Positions 25,390 to 35,694 of a DNA stretch of 42,637 nt are shown here, one piece after another (positions within the stretch are counted from its first letter, which is position 1; every line of letters begins with the position of its first letter). Below the pieces are notes generated by a model. It made no database searches. It saw only the letters and a list, made by a program, of their open reading frames with translations, and had not been told where the DNA came from. The DNA is taken from assembly GCA_002763895.1 (NCBI GenBank), contig NSLH01000023.1, forward strand, positions 1 to 42,637, given 5' to 3'. The stretch comes from [Chlorobium] sp. 445. Its GTDB lineage: Bacteria > Bacteroidota > Chlorobiia > Chlorobiales > Thermochlorobacteraceae. Made by a program: the position numbers and the translations under genes.

Positions 25390-27534
25390 TTACCTTTTGC
25401 GAGATGCCGGCTTTTTGGTGTCTGGTTTCGGCTCGACTTGCATCTTTGGTTTTTCGCCTGTGAGTTCTTCTATGAGCCGTTCTGCACGATAGATATATTT
25501 GAGCGCCGCAATAATGCCGCCAGCATGCACCGCCACTGCACGATTGCTCTCTTGCGTGTAGATAAACGAGCCGGGCAGACTCTCGATATTACCATCAAAG
25601 ATCAGACCCACCGCTTCAAGATTTTTGTTGATGACAGCACTGCCGCTGTTGCCGCCAATGATATCATTCGTTGTAACAAAGTTGAGCGGCACAGGTAGCA
25701 AGTCCATCGGTGGTGTCTCCCATCTCTTCGGCAAATTCCAAGGATATTTTTTGTTATGCGAGTAGTAGCGATCGTAGAGTCCAAAAAATGTGGTTTTGGC
25801 GGGTGCTTCGGTGCCATTGTATTCATAGCCTTTGACCACCCCATCGTTGATGCGCAGCGAGAAAGTCGCATCTGGTGGTGTCGATTCGCCATACACATCA
25901 AAGAAGAGTTTTGCTAAGCGTGCACGCAAGCCATCGGCTTTAGCAGAGAGTTCAAAGTTTTTGCGGTTTGCATTGATAAAGCGAGGATAGGCAATCTTTA
26001 TCAGTTGCAGCAAGGGGTCCTGTGTTGCGCTAATTTCTTGTGCACTTTTCATGACCAAGTCTTGCAAAAACTTCGGGTCATAGAGCTTAGAGGATGAGGC
26101 TAAGCGTTTTGCAGCATCTGGAATTGAACTGCCCTGCAATGCCGTTTTCACATACTCGTCGTTTTCGCCTAAGTAATCACGCGCTGTGGCAAGATGAACT
26201 TCAAGCAGCGCAGTCTCAAGCGTCATGTCTGCTGGCTCGGCTGAAAGCAACAGCATTTGTGTTTGTGCTACTTGTGCTGTATCGCCGAGCTCTTTGAGGC
26301 GTGCCAGTCGCATCAGCAGAAAAGCGGTTTGCAGTCCCTCGCCTTGCGGATTGAGCCCAAATCGTTCAGGAAAAAGTTTGCGCATCTCGGCGTATAATGC
26401 GCTCATATCATCCCAGAGTTTTTCTTCATTTTTCAGTGCAGGATTTGCGGCGACTTTGGCACGAAACTCTCGCTCGAAGGCTCTTTTGCGCGCAAACAGA
26501 TACGGGTCTTGCAACCCACGCAACTGTCCTGAAAAGGCTTTGATGCTATTTTCGTAGCTAAAAATGACATTGAGAATGCTATCGCTCTTTGCGGTTTTGT
26601 TATAGTCTTTGAGAATAGCTGAACGCGCCTTTAAAAATCGAAGTTGAGCAGGCAGAAGCACATCGCGGTTAAATTCCAATTGCGCCATTGTGCTCAGTCG
26701 CTCGGTGCTACCGGGATTGCCCACAACGAAAACTGGTTCATTTTCTTTAACCCCATCGGTATTGAATTTGTAGTAATCAGGGGTTTTGCAAGGGTTACCA
26801 TTTTCGTCATAAGCGCGCAGAAATGCTACATCGAGCGCATAACGCGGGTAGGTAAAATTATCAGGATCGCCGCCGAAGTAACCGAGCTGCAGTTCTGGCA
26901 GAAATACCAGTCGAACATCGGAGTAGCGCTTGAAGCCATAGAGCGAATACTTTCCACCGCTATAAAAGGTAATGGCTTGAATGTTGAGGTCGCGCCACTC
27001 TGGTTTTTCAGCGTATTCTTGTTTGAGTTGCTCCAAGATTTTTTCGCGCAGGGCTATGCGCTCATTGTCATCCTTTGCTTTTGCCAATTCCGCTTGCACG
27101 CGTGCAGTGACATCCTCGATTTTTTCGAGCTGATCGACAAACAGACCGGGCACAGGGCGCTCTTCTGCGCGCGAAGCAGCATAAAATCCATTCTCGTTGA
27201 AATTCTCCCCTTTCCTCTCAACCTGCGTGCCGATTTCTCGCGCCACGTGATGATTGGTCATAATTAAGCCATTTGGCGACACAAATGACCCTGTACCGCC
27301 GACTTCGGTAAAACGCAGGGCAGCGCGGCGAGCACGCGTAAACCAGGCTTCATCTGGACGAAATCCGTATTCTTTCTCAAAAAAATCAGCGGGTGGCTTG
27401 TCAAATGTCCACATTTTACCATTATCAAACTTCCCCGCTTTGACTGTATCCGGATTGAATGAAAGTTGTGCAAAGGTTTGCGAGAGCGCGGTAAGAAAAA
27501 ATAGCAAAGAAAGAACGGTTTTATAGCGCCACAT
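25390..27534 (-). CDS. S46 family dipeptidyl-peptidase (DPP7/DPP11 type), exported
   Basis: A 714-residue serine peptidase. I choose the ATG at 27534 because it starts a clear signal peptide (MWRYKTVLSLLFFLTALSQT, then FAQ); the frame is open 20 codons further upstream. The catalytic parts are TNHHVAREIG (His95/His96) and DIIGGNSGSAVIN with the nucleophile S630. The residue 18 after this serine is glycine (G648, in FDGN), as in DPP7-type enzymes with hydrophobic P1 preference, rather than the Arg of DPP11. Such enzymes release dipeptides from peptides in the periplasm and are typical of Bacteroidota that feed on protein. It follows the GWxTD gene by 93 nt and precedes pyruvate kinase. Confidence 0.93.
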   Translation of the reverse strand: MWRYKTVLSLLFFLTALSQTFAQLSFNPDTVKAGKFDNGKMWTFDKPPADFFEKEYGFRPDEAWFTRARRAALRFTEVGGTGSFVSPNGLIMTNHHVAREIGTQVERKGENFNENGFYAASRAEERPVPGLFVDQLEKIEDVTARVQAELAKAKDDNERIALREKILEQLKQEYAEKPEWRDLNIQAITFYSGGKYSLYGFKRYSDVRLVFLPELQLGYFGGDPDNFTYPRYALDVAFLRAYDENGNPCKTPDYYKFNTDGVKENEPVFVVGNPGSTERLSTMAQLEFNRDVLLPAQLRFLKARSAILKDYNKTAKSDSILNVIFSYENSIKAFSGQLRGLQDPYLFARKRAFEREFRAKVAANPALKNEEKLWDDMSALYAEMRKLFPERFGLNPQGEGLQTAFLLMRLARLKELGDTAQVAQTQMLLLSAEPADMTLETALLEVHLATARDYLGENDEYVKTALQGSSIPDAAKRLASSSKLYDPKFLQDLVMKSAQEISATQDPLLQLIKIAYPRFINANRKNFELSAKADGLRARLAKLFFDVYGESTPPDATFSLRINDGVVKGYEYNGTEAPAKTTFFGLYDRYYSHNKKYPWNLPKRWETPPMDLLPVPLNFVTTNDIIGGNSGSAVINKNLEAVGLIFDGNIESLPGSFIYTQESNRAVAVHAGGIIAALKYIYRAERLIEELTGEKPKMQVEPKPDTKKPASRKR

Positions 27535-27627
27535 ATTGTAAGACGATTTTTTGTTTGCTGGAGACCGCATGTAATATCTTGTTTTTCGCTGCAAGAAAAA
27601 AATTACCGTATCGTTATGCTTCTTGCT

Positions 27628-29004
27628 TTATCGATTTGGCATTGCAATGAGCGTGCGCCAATTGACATTGCGCACTTCACCCGGCGCAGTTGAATGCACA
27701 AGTTCATAGTTGCCAACATTGCTTCTGTCGATAAAGACAAACATCATCTCAATTTGCTCCGATGCATTCAGATAGGTCCAAATTTCGTAGGGGCGCGACT
27801 GCTGATTGCCTGCAACACTTTCTACATTCGTCGGTCTGCCGTATTTGAGAAAGATGCGTCCTTTATCAGTTTCATAACCCCGGCGAGAGCGTGTGGAATA
27901 GAGTTTATCAGCTTCGGAGACTTTGTTCATATACTCACGGCGTGCGCTTATGCCGCCACGCACGCGCCAAAAGCGTTGAAAAAATTGCTGGCGTTCAGCC
28001 AGTGTTCTGAGTGTGTCATAGGCTTTAGCTTCGTCGGGCGTGATAAGTGCCGCAATTTGTGAGCGCATTTCTTGAGCATCCTTTTCCGTCATCCACACAA
28101 AGCTCTCGTCAGCTGCCGACATGCGAGGCATATTTGTCTTCACATTAGGATTGAAGACAAAGATTTTTTTGCTTTGCGCAAGTATGGGGCTCATTGCTGA
28201 GTCGACCAATTGCAGATGAAATTCGTAGCCCCCACTTGCTAGGTCTGCGATATAGACGCGCTCCAAGCACACTGCAGATTCGTGACTTGGCACGCAAGGT
28301 ACCATCCGTTCTGTATGCTCTAAGATTTGTGCGTTACGTGTCAGAAAAGAGCGCTGAAAAAATTTGGCATCTTTTGGCAGTGCATTCAGATTGTAGAATT
28401 CCGCATAGAGTATTGCGGTATCAAACCCAGAGCCATACAAAGCTGTTGGATTCGGTACAATTTCATAGCCATTTCTGTAAAACATTGAGGATTTTGCAAC
28501 ACTGCGGTAAGCCAGTGCTCCTAAGCGTATATCGCTCATTGCAACTTGCGCCACGCCAAAGGCTTTGACCTCAAGCTCACGCTCGGTCTCGGCTTGAAAG
28601 TCTTTCTTGCCCAAACTTTTTAGCGTTATCACAATGCGGTAGTTCTCAGGTGGCAGCATCAGTCGCGCCAGTACGATTAACTGTCCTTTTTCACGGGCGG
28701 CGGCGCTATCTGTCGAACTCGTCTTTACAGCGGTTTTCTGCATCAATTTTTCACCACGATAAGCCGCAACGTTGAGTTCGAGTTGTGTGCGAAATGTATT
28801 GGTCTCAATTTCATCGTAAGGCAGACGCACTTTGGGGAACGACAAGGCAAATTCTACAGCGGTCTGCATAGCGTCAGCACGAAACTGCGCAATGTCTATT
28901 GCACTGAAGAGTTCAGACTCACGCCGATTCTGCGCAAGTCCCAGCGTTAGGTGCACGCACAGGAACGCACTTGTGAGAACCACACGCCACCACGGTTTCA
29001 TCAT
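27628..29004 (-). CDS. GWxTD domain-containing exported protein
   Basis: A protein of about 458 residues whose ATG at 29004 overlaps the panC stop by one base (TGATG); a second ATG follows immediately and a TTG precedes it. The N-terminus is a signal peptide (MMKPWWRVVLTSAFLCVHLT, then LGLAQ). The C-terminal third carries the GWxTD signature in a variant form: RRGYETDKGRIFLKYGRPTN, followed by YEIWTYLNASEQIEMMFVFI. The domain is common in Bacteroidota and Chlorobi and has no established function; a cell-surface or envelope role is assumed. It is coupled to panC in a run rsmI-panC-GWxTD-S46, which is probably positional rather than functional. Confidence 0.82.
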   Translation of the reverse strand: MMKPWWRVVLTSAFLCVHLTLGLAQNRRESELFSAIDIAQFRADAMQTAVEFALSFPKVRLPYDEIETNTFRTQLELNVAAYRGEKLMQKTAVKTSSTDSAAAREKGQLIVLARLMLPPENYRIVITLKSLGKKDFQAETERELEVKAFGVAQVAMSDIRLGALAYRSVAKSSMFYRNGYEIVPNPTALYGSGFDTAILYAEFYNLNALPKDAKFFQRSFLTRNAQILEHTERMVPCVPSHESAVCLERVYIADLASGGYEFHLQLVDSAMSPILAQSKKIFVFNPNVKTNMPRMSAADESFVWMTEKDAQEMRSQIAALITPDEAKAYDTLRTLAERQQFFQRFWRVRGGISARREYMNKVSEADKLYSTRSRRGYETDKGRIFLKYGRPTNVESVAGNQQSRPYEIWTYLNASEQIEMMFVFIDRSNVGNYELVHSTAPGEVRNVNWRTLIAMPNR

Positions 29005-29864
29005 CAAAGCCAGATATGCAGGTTATCAAGCAAGCGTACGTTGCCAAAGCGCGCTGCAATCAACAGGTAATAGTCTTGTCCGTCACGCAGATGCTCTACC
29101 CTTTGAAAGTTTTCTGCATTTACAATTGCGACATACTCCACTTTGGCAAGTGACGCATGTGCCATAATGAATTCAGTTACCATGTGCTCAATTGCATGAG
29201 TGTTGCGCTCACCTTGTGCAATTTTTGTTTGTGCAAATTCGAGCGATTTATAGAGTGCTGTTGCTTGTTGGCGTTCTTCTGCAGAGAGATAGACATTGCG
29301 CGAACTCATCGCTAGTCCATCTGGCTCTCGGACGATAGGGGCAGCGAGGATTTCAACATCGAAGTTGAGATCGCGCACAAGATTTCTGACAAGTGAAAGC
29401 TGCTGTGCATCTTTTTCTCCGAAGACTGCAAAGTGTGGTTTTGTAATGTTGAAGAGTTTGGCGATAACGGTTGCTACCCCGCGAAAGTGTGTTGGACGAA
29501 TCTCTCCCTCGAGTCCTTGTGATGTACGCTCGAGCGCCACGTAGCTCTCGAAGCGCTCGCCATAGAGTTCTTCCATTGTTGGGTGAAAAAGCACATCCAC
29601 GCCTGCTTGAGTTGCAAGTTCAACATCGCGCTCAAAAGGACGCGGATAGCGTGAGAAATCTTCATGCGGTGCAAACTGCAAAGGATTGACAAAGATGCTC
29701 ATGACAACTCTATCGGCTTTTGCTTTGGCAATCTTGACAAGGCTCAGATGACCGGCATGCAGCGCGCCCATGGTTGGCACAAATCCAATTTTGTAGCCCG
29801 CAAGACGCAGGTTTTCTGCAAGGCGCTGCATCTCTTTGGGTTTCTCAATCAGCTGCACAGACAT
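29004..29864 (-). CDS. panC: Pantothenate synthetase
   Basis: A 286-residue enzyme that joins pantoate and beta-alanine using ATP to give pantothenate, for coenzyme A. The nucleotide-binding signature is FVPTMGALHAGHLSLVKIAK with H36 and H39. VNPLQFAPHEDFSRYPR, VFGEKDAQQLSLVRNLV and GLAMSSRNVYLS are all typical. Length is standard. It begins 9 nt after the rsmI stop and its own stop overlaps the GWxTD start, so the three genes look like one operon. panB and panD are not in the window. Confidence 0.96.
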   Translation of the reverse strand: MSVQLIEKPKEMQRLAENLRLAGYKIGFVPTMGALHAGHLSLVKIAKAKADRVVMSIFVNPLQFAPHEDFSRYPRPFERDVELATQAGVDVLFHPTMEELYGERFESYVALERTSQGLEGEIRPTHFRGVATVIAKLFNITKPHFAVFGEKDAQQLSLVRNLVRDLNFDVEILAAPIVREPDGLAMSSRNVYLSAEERQQATALYKSLEFAQTKIAQGERNTHAIEHMVTEFIMAHASLAKVEYVAIVNAENFQRVEHLRDGQDYYLLIAARFGNVRLLDNLHIWL

Positions 29865-29873
29865 TTTCTTCGT

Positions 29874-30586
29874 TTATTCAATTTCTTCACTCTGTTCAGC
29901 ACTATTTGACAGTGGTGAAAGAACCACGACAAATTCGCCTAAAATTTTTTTTCCTGAAAATCGCTGGCGCAATTCACTAAGCGAACCGACGACAATTTCC
30001 TCGTGCACTTTCGTCAGTTCTCGTGCAATCATGGCTTGTGCATTGCCAAAGTAAGTTTGCAGTTCTTCGAGCAATTTCAACAGTCGGTGTGGTGATTCAT
30101 AAAACACAATTGCACTTTGCGCATGTGCGGCAAGAAATTTCAAGCGACTTTGTCTGCCTTTTTGTGCGGCAAAAATCCCTCAAAGCAAAAACGATTAACG
30201 GGCAAGGGGCAAACTGAAATTGCTGTGGTTAGTGCCGAGACACCTGCCACTGGCACCACCTTCAACTGTCGCTCAAATGCTGCACGCACCAGATAAAAGC
30301 CCGGGTCTGAAATTGCAGGCGTACCGGCATCGCTTACCAGAGCCACATTTTGTCCTTGCTCTAAGCGTGCCAGAATTTTTTCCGTTACCGCCCGCTCATT
30401 GAAAGCATGGTAACTAATCAGTTCTTTTTTGGGCAAATTAAAGTGCTGCAAGAGCTTGAGTGTCTGTCGCGTGTCTTCGCAAGCCAGCACTGGTGTTTGG
30501 CGCAGTACCTCAATGGCACGCAAGGTCATATCGCTCAGATTTCCTATCGGTGTAGCGACAATGTAGAGCGTCGCAGGTGCAGTCAT
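29874..30586 (-). CDS. rsmI: 16S rRNA (cytidine(1402)-2'-O)-methyltransferase RsmI, frame broken by one base
   Basis: From ATG 30586 the frame reads TLYIVATPIGNLSDMTLRAI, EDTRQTLKLLQHF, LVSDAGTPAISDPGF and RFCFEGFLPHKK, all RsmI landmarks, then stops at 30140. The continuation (LKFLAAHAQSAIVFYESPHR, then LLKLLEEL) is one frame away down to 29874. Adding one A to the A5 run at 30159-30163 gives FLPHKKGRQSRLKFLAAH and 237 residues, the expected size. The enzyme 2'-O-methylates C1402 of 16S rRNA using SAM. The longer in-frame start at 30766 overlaps the end of gyrA and is not needed. The gene lies 98 nt after gyrA. A sequencing error is likely. Confidence 0.9.
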
Positions 30587-30684
30587 CTTACATTGAGAAT
30601 GCTCACAGGTGCGGTTTAGATTTCTTGCTTTCTTTCGAACCCTTAGCGCTTTTGAAGTATCTTCGCTTGCTTCTTTAAGCCACA

Positions 30685-33153
30685 CTAAGCTGTCCCGTTT
30701 GATGATGTGCCGCTTTTCTCTTCGGTGTCGTCGTCTTTCGGCACCCTTGCCACGGCACTCACACAATCACCTTCTTCCAAACGAATGAGCCGCACGCCTG
30801 AAGTGTTACGCCCCATTACGCGAATGTCTGCCACATGCTGGCGATTAATGATACCATTTTTTGTTATCAGAATCAGGTCGTCGCTATCTGCAACTTCAAC
30901 CATAGCTACGAGTTTGCCGACTTTTTCACTGGCTTTGAGCGTGATGACACCTGCCGCGCCGCGCTTTGTCATTCGGTATTCTTCAAGCTCGCTGCGTTTA
31001 CCATAGCCCAAATCTGTTACTGTCAGCAGTGTGATATCACTGCGGCGTGTGGTAACCAGTGAAACCACCGATTCTTCTTTATCCAGTTCTGCTCCTTTCA
31101 CACCGATTGAATTTCGTCCCATTGCACGCACATCGGATTCATGGAAGCGTACAGCGTAGCCACTGTTCTTTGCTAAAATAATTTGATGATTACCATCCGT
31201 GAGTTTTGCCCCGATTAGCTCATCACCTTTTTCAATGTTGATGGCAATAATGCCTGTGCGGCGCGGGTTAGAAAACTCGCTCAGTGCGGTCTTTTTGATC
31301 AGTCCGTTCTTTGTTGCCATCACCACGAACAGCGACTCGCTAAACTCCTTGACGTTGATATACGCCATAACTTTTTCGCCCGACTCAAACTCAATGAGAT
31401 TGTTCAGAGAGCGACCGCGTGCCGTGCGTGCTGCTTCAGGAATGTCATAGACTTTTTGCCAGTAACACTTTCCAAAGTTGGTAAAGAAAAGAATGTAGTG
31501 ATGTGTTGAGGCAATGAACATGTGCTCGACAAAGTCGTCATCTTTGGCTGCTGCGCCTGTAACGCCTTTTCCGCCTCGTCCCTGTCTGCGATAAGTATCA
31601 ACTGCTGTGCGTTTGATGTATCCATTGTGTGTCATCGTGATAATGACGTCTTCTTCCTTAATCATGCTCTCCATTGAGAAGTCATCGCTGACTTGGTAGA
31701 TAATTTCTGTTCTGCGCTCATCGCCATACTCTTTTTTGATTTGCTTGAGTTCATCTTTGATGAGTTTCATCTGCAGTTTTTCACTGCTCAGGATAGCGTT
31801 GAGCTGCTCAATTGTCTTGATGACTTCTTTGTATTCGTCTTCAATTTTTTGGCGCTCCAGACCTGTGAGGCGTTGCAAGCGCATATCCAAGATAGCTTTA
31901 GCTTGAATCTCGGAGAGTTTGAATTTTTTCATCAAGCCGTCTTTGGCTTCTTCACCATCTTTGGCTTTGCGAATGAGCGTGATGATTTCATCGAGATTAT
32001 CGAGTGCGATTTTCAACCCTTCGAGAATGTGCGCGCGCCGTTCTGCTTCGGCTAAGTCGAATTTGGTGCGGCGAATGACGACCGTATGGCGATGGGCAAT
32101 GTAGTGCTGCATCATTTCTTTGAGCGTCAGCACTTTTGGACGTCCATCGACCAGCGCCAGCATAATTACGCCGAAGGTCTCTTGCATCTGGGTATGCTTG
32201 AAGAGCTGGTTCAGCACCACTTTGGTGACCGTATCGCGTTTGAGTTCGATCACGAGCCGCATACCCTCACGGTCTGATTCATCGCGAATTGCTGAGATGC
32301 CTTCTATCTTTTTGTCATTGACAAGTTCCGCAATGCGCTCTTGCAGTTTCGCTTTGTTGACTTGATACGGCAGCTCGGTTACGACAATTGCTTCACGACC
32401 GTTTTTATTTTCCTCGATTTTGACTCTTGCACGAATTGTGATTTTGCCGCGTCCTGTCAGATAGGCTTCCTTTACACCATCGTAGCCGTAGATGATGCCA
32501 CCAGTTGGAAAGTCTGGCGCTTTGATGTACTTCATCAACTCTTCAATCGAGCTGTCAGGATTGTCAATGAGTGCAATAAGTCCATCAATAGTTTCAGACA
32601 GATTATGCGGCGGAATGTTGGTTGCCATACCGACCGCAATACCTGAGGAGCCGTTGATGAGCAGGTTTGGAATTGCGCACGGCAGTACGGTTGGCTCTTC
32701 GAGTGAATCATCGAAGTTTGGCGCAAAATCGACGGTGTTTTTGTCAATATCGCGCAGCAGTTCGCCAGCGATGCGCGTCATGCGCACCTCAGTGTAACGC
32801 ATCGCTGCTGGGGCATCGCCATCGATTGAGCCAAAATTGCCTTGTCCATCGACCAGCGGATAGCGCAGCGAGAAATCTTGAACCATGCGTACAATGGTGT
32901 CATAGACCGCGCTGTCGCCGTGCGGGTGATATTTTCCTAAGACTTCGCCGACGACACGTGCCGCTTTTTTGTAAGCGCGTCCTGCTTGCAAGCCCAGTTC
33001 GCTCATGCCAAAGAGCACGCGCCGATGCACTGGCTTCAAGCCATCGCGCACATCGGGCAATGCACGGCTGACAATCACCGACATAGAATAGTCGATGTAA
33101 GAATCTCGCATTTCGTCCTCGATATTTATCGGAACAATTTTTTCTCGCTGCAT
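30685..33153 (-). CDS. gyrA: DNA gyrase subunit A
   Basis: An 822-residue protein with the breakage-reunion domain followed by the C-terminal beta-pinwheel. The active-site tyrosine is Y120 ([11 protein letters not shown]). The quinolone-determining region is [13 protein letters not shown], with wild-type S81 and D85. The GyrA box in the pinwheel is [12 protein letters not shown], which distinguishes gyrase from topoisomerase IV. With GyrB it introduces negative supercoils using ATP. Length is normal. The gene is divergent from a TPR-protein gene, with 183 nt between starts. Confidence 0.96.
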   Translation of the reverse strand: MQREKIVPINIEDEMRDSYIDYSMSVIVSRALPDVRDGLKPVHRRVLFGMSELGLQAGRAYKKAARVVGEVLGKYHPHGDSAVYDTIVRMVQDFSLRYPLVDGQGNFGSIDGDAPAAMRYTEVRMTRIAGELLRDIDKNTVDFAPNFDDSLEEPTVLPCAIPNLLINGSSGIAVGMATNIPPHNLSETIDGLIALIDNPDSSIEELMKYIKAPDFPTGGIIYGYDGVKEAYLTGRGKITIRARVKIEENKNGREAIVVTELPYQVNKAKLQERIAELVNDKKIEGISAIRDESDREGMRLVIELKRDTVTKVVLNQLFKHTQMQETFGVIMLALVDGRPKVLTLKEMMQHYIAHRHTVVIRRTKFDLAEAERRAHILEGLKIALDNLDEIITLIRKAKDGEEAKDGLMKKFKLSEIQAKAILDMRLQRLTGLERQKIEDEYKEVIKTIEQLNAILSSEKLQMKLIKDELKQIKKEYGDERRTEIIYQVSDDFSMESMIKEEDVIITMTHNGYIKRTAVDTYRRQGRGGKGVTGAAAKDDDFVEHMFIASTHHYILFFTNFGKCYWQKVYDIPEAARTARGRSLNNLIEFESGEKVMAYINVKEFSESLFVVMATKNGLIKKTALSEFSNPRRTGIIAINIEKGDELIGAKLTDGNHQIILAKNSGYAVRFHESDVRAMGRNSIGVKGAELDKEESVVSLVTTRRSDITLLTVTDLGYGKRSELEEYRMTKRGAAGVITLKASEKVGKLVAMVEVADSDDLILITKNGIINRQHVADIRVMGRNTSGVRLIRLEEGDCVSAVARVPKDDDTEEKSGTSSNGTA

Positions 33154-33336
33154 ACCAAAGCGTTGAAATTGAGTTAACTTATAGAAACAGATTTGAAATA
33201 TACTTGATTTATCGCAACCTCTGAAAGCAGTAACTCATGCGTGCGCCGAGCGTTTTAAATGCAAAAGCAGTTGTGTATATTTCTCAAGTACGCTTGCGTA
33301 GCGTGTTTTGTGCTTCAACTCCAATCGAACCGTTAT

Positions 33337-34764
33337 ATGGACGAAAGAGACTTTCTTGATAGCAATTCCGACTATCCAAACCCTCATGAAAGGCATGAAT
33401 TCACAAAACGCATTAAACGCCTTATTGACCAAGATGAACTGCATACGATTTATGACCCCGATGAATTAGAAGAGATTGTGGGCGCCCTCATTGAAGAAGG
33501 GGATTATCGCCGTGCCCTACGGGCGGCAACACACCTCATTGCACTTGCTCCTTACAATGGCGATGCGTGGTTTAGCCAAGGACTTGCGCTGGCTAACCTC
33601 TCAGACTATGCTGGTGCAGCTGCCGCATTTGAAAAGGCTGTTGCGATGAACCCCTGCGATGTTGATGCACTTATGCACTTAGGTATTACGCTCGACAATC
33701 TTGGCAACTCGCTGAAAGCCTTGGAAGTCTATGATCGTGCCAGCGCACTCTCACCGCTTGACGATGAAATTCATTTCTGCCGCGCTATTTCGCTCGAGCG
33801 CTTAGAACGATACACCGAAGCTGAAGCCGAACTGCAGCACTGCCTTGAGCTCAATCCTCTACATCCTGAAGCATGGTATGAACTTGGATACTGCAAAGAT
33901 ATGCTCGGCAAGCTCGAAGAAAGTCTTATGTGCTACAATAAGCATATCGACATTGAACCTTACAATGCCAATGCGTGGTACAATCAAGGCGTAGTGCTGA
34001 GCAAGTTAGAGCGTTATCAAGAGTCAATTCAGAGCTACGACATGGCTATTGCAATTCGTACGGATTTTGCATCGGCATGGTATAATCGTGGCAATGTGCT
34101 TGCTGCTATCGGAAATCTACATGAAGCCATCGAAAGCTATCAGCAAACCTTACGCATTGAACACGATGATATTGCCAGTCTTTTCAATATCGCTACAGCT
34201 TATGAGGAACTTGGGAACTACGCAGACGCTATTTTCTATCTCGAAAAGTGTATAGCTATAGAGCCTAATTACGCTGACGCTTGGTATGGCTTAGCGTGTT
34301 GCTACGATATGATGGATGACCTTGTAACTGCCTTGAAATGCATCAATCAGGCAATTGCGCTTGATGCTGAGTGTGCTGATTATTGGCATGCACGTGCTGA
34401 AATTGAGTATGGATTAGGCAATGCAGAGAATGCCTTGGAATTCTACCGCAAGTCGCTCTCCCTTGATGACAAAAATGTTTATGCCTGGTACGATTACGCT
34501 TCTACGCTATTGGAAATGGAACATCATCAGGAAGCGGTGCTTGCCCTTGAGAAAGTCGTTGAACTTGAGCCCTCACTGGCAGAACTGGCGGATGTGCACT
34601 TTGAACTTGCCTGTGCCTACAAAGCCATCGGTGATACGGAAAATACCGTGCGTTCACTGCGTCGTGCATTTGCGCTCGATAGTGCCAAGCGCGACCTCTT
34701 CAAGAAAGTCTTCCCTGAACTCTACAAGCATCGCGCCATTCGTGAAGCCTTAGGTTTCAAGTAG
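33337..34764 (+). CDS. Tetratricopeptide-repeat protein
   Basis: A 475-residue acidic protein composed mainly of about eleven TPR units, for example GDAWFSQGLALANLSDYAGA, AWYELGYCKDMLGKLEESLM, AWYNQGVVLSKLERYQESI and AWYNRGNVLAAIGNLHEAI. I choose the ATG at 33337 (MDERDFLDSNSDYPNPHERH) because the residues from the longer start at 33259 do not look like a signal peptide followed by this highly charged start. No enzymatic domain or membrane segment is seen. TPR proteins scaffold protein complexes; the partner is unknown. It ends 9 nt before aroE, so the two are probably co-transcribed. Confidence 0.88.
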   Translation: MDERDFLDSNSDYPNPHERHEFTKRIKRLIDQDELHTIYDPDELEEIVGALIEEGDYRRALRAATHLIALAPYNGDAWFSQGLALANLSDYAGAAAAFEKAVAMNPCDVDALMHLGITLDNLGNSLKALEVYDRASALSPLDDEIHFCRAISLERLERYTEAEAELQHCLELNPLHPEAWYELGYCKDMLGKLEESLMCYNKHIDIEPYNANAWYNQGVVLSKLERYQESIQSYDMAIAIRTDFASAWYNRGNVLAAIGNLHEAIESYQQTLRIEHDDIASLFNIATAYEELGNYADAIFYLEKCIAIEPNYADAWYGLACCYDMMDDLVTALKCINQAIALDAECADYWHARAEIEYGLGNAENALEFYRKSLSLDDKNVYAWYDYASTLLEMEHHQEAVLALEKVVELEPSLAELADVHFELACAYKAIGDTENTVRSLRRAFALDSAKRDLFKKVFPELYKHRAIREALGFK

Positions 34765-34773
34765 TTATTTGCA

Positions 34774-35682
34774 GTGAGTAACCGATTTGACCTTTATGCA
34801 GCACGCAAAAAAATTTTGGGACTTATCGGCTATCAAATTGGTTACTCACTTTCAGCGCTCATGCACAACATTGCAGCTGAACATCTTGGGTTGCCCTACA
34901 CTTACACACTGTTTGAAATTCATCCGCCTGAAAATTTGGTCGCTGCGCTTGAGGGGGTAAAAGTTTTAGGCATTGCAGGCTTCAACATCACAATTCCTTA
35001 CAAAGAACGCATTCTGCCCTACCTTGATTTACTTAGCGCCGAAGCTTCCGAAACCCAAGCCGTGAATACTGTGCTCAATCAAGATGGACAACTCATCGGC
35101 TACAACACAGATATTTATGGGTTTGCCGAGCCACTTTTGCCGTTCAAAAGTCGTGTTGCTGGCACTGATGTTGTGGTGTTCGGGGCAGGCGGGGCAGCAC
35201 GCGCGGTCGTACAAGCTCTGCGTCAATACTTCAAACCCTCATGCATTCACATCATTGCCCGTGACGAATTCAAGGCTAATGCACTCAAAGATCACTTCAA
35301 GCGGCGCAGCAAAAGCCTGAACATTTCTGCGCACCTTTTCGATGACGAAGACCTCGAGTCTGTTCTTTCCTCCGCACATCTGATTATCAATGCTACGCCT
35401 ATCGGCACGGATTCGCCGAGCATGACTCCACGCCCTGCTATGCCCTTTCCTGCCGAATGGAAAATCTGGTCGCCGCACAAGATAGCCTACGACCTTGTCT
35501 ATCGTCCCAAGCTAACTCCGTTCTTGCGTGCTGCACAGGAGAGTGGCACCACCATCATCCCCGGCTTTGAGATGCTGATAGCACAAGGCGCGAAATCCTT
35601 TGAGATTTGGACGGGAAAAGAAATGCCACGCGAAATTGTGCGTGGCGCGTTGCTTGAAGCCTTGGCGCAACCGTCGATTTAA
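34774..35682 (+). CDS. aroE: Shikimate dehydrogenase (NADP+)
   Basis: A 302-residue enzyme reducing 3-dehydroshikimate to shikimate with NADPH in aromatic amino acid synthesis. The substrate site is LIGYQIGYSLSALMHN and NITIPYKE with the catalytic lysine K76, plus NTD (D112). The nucleotide-binding motif is VFGAGGAARAVVQAL. The C-terminus PGFEMLIAQGAKSFEIWTG is typical. The start is GTG at 34774, 9 nt after the TPR gene. Two small departures from the usual motif, GYQIGYSLSA for GYPIGHSLSP, are noted. The gene converges with cca, with 12 nt between stops. Confidence 0.94.
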   Translation: MSNRFDLYAARKKILGLIGYQIGYSLSALMHNIAAEHLGLPYTYTLFEIHPPENLVAALEGVKVLGIAGFNITIPYKERILPYLDLLSAEASETQAVNTVLNQDGQLIGYNTDIYGFAEPLLPFKSRVAGTDVVVFGAGGAARAVVQALRQYFKPSCIHIIARDEFKANALKDHFKRRSKSLNISAHLFDDEDLESVLSSAHLIINATPIGTDSPSMTPRPAMPFPAEWKIWSPHKIAYDLVYRPKLTPFLRAAQESGTTIIPGFEMLIAQGAKSFEIWTGKEMPREIVRGALLEALAQPSI

Positions 35683-35694
35683 GCCAAGTTCGCC

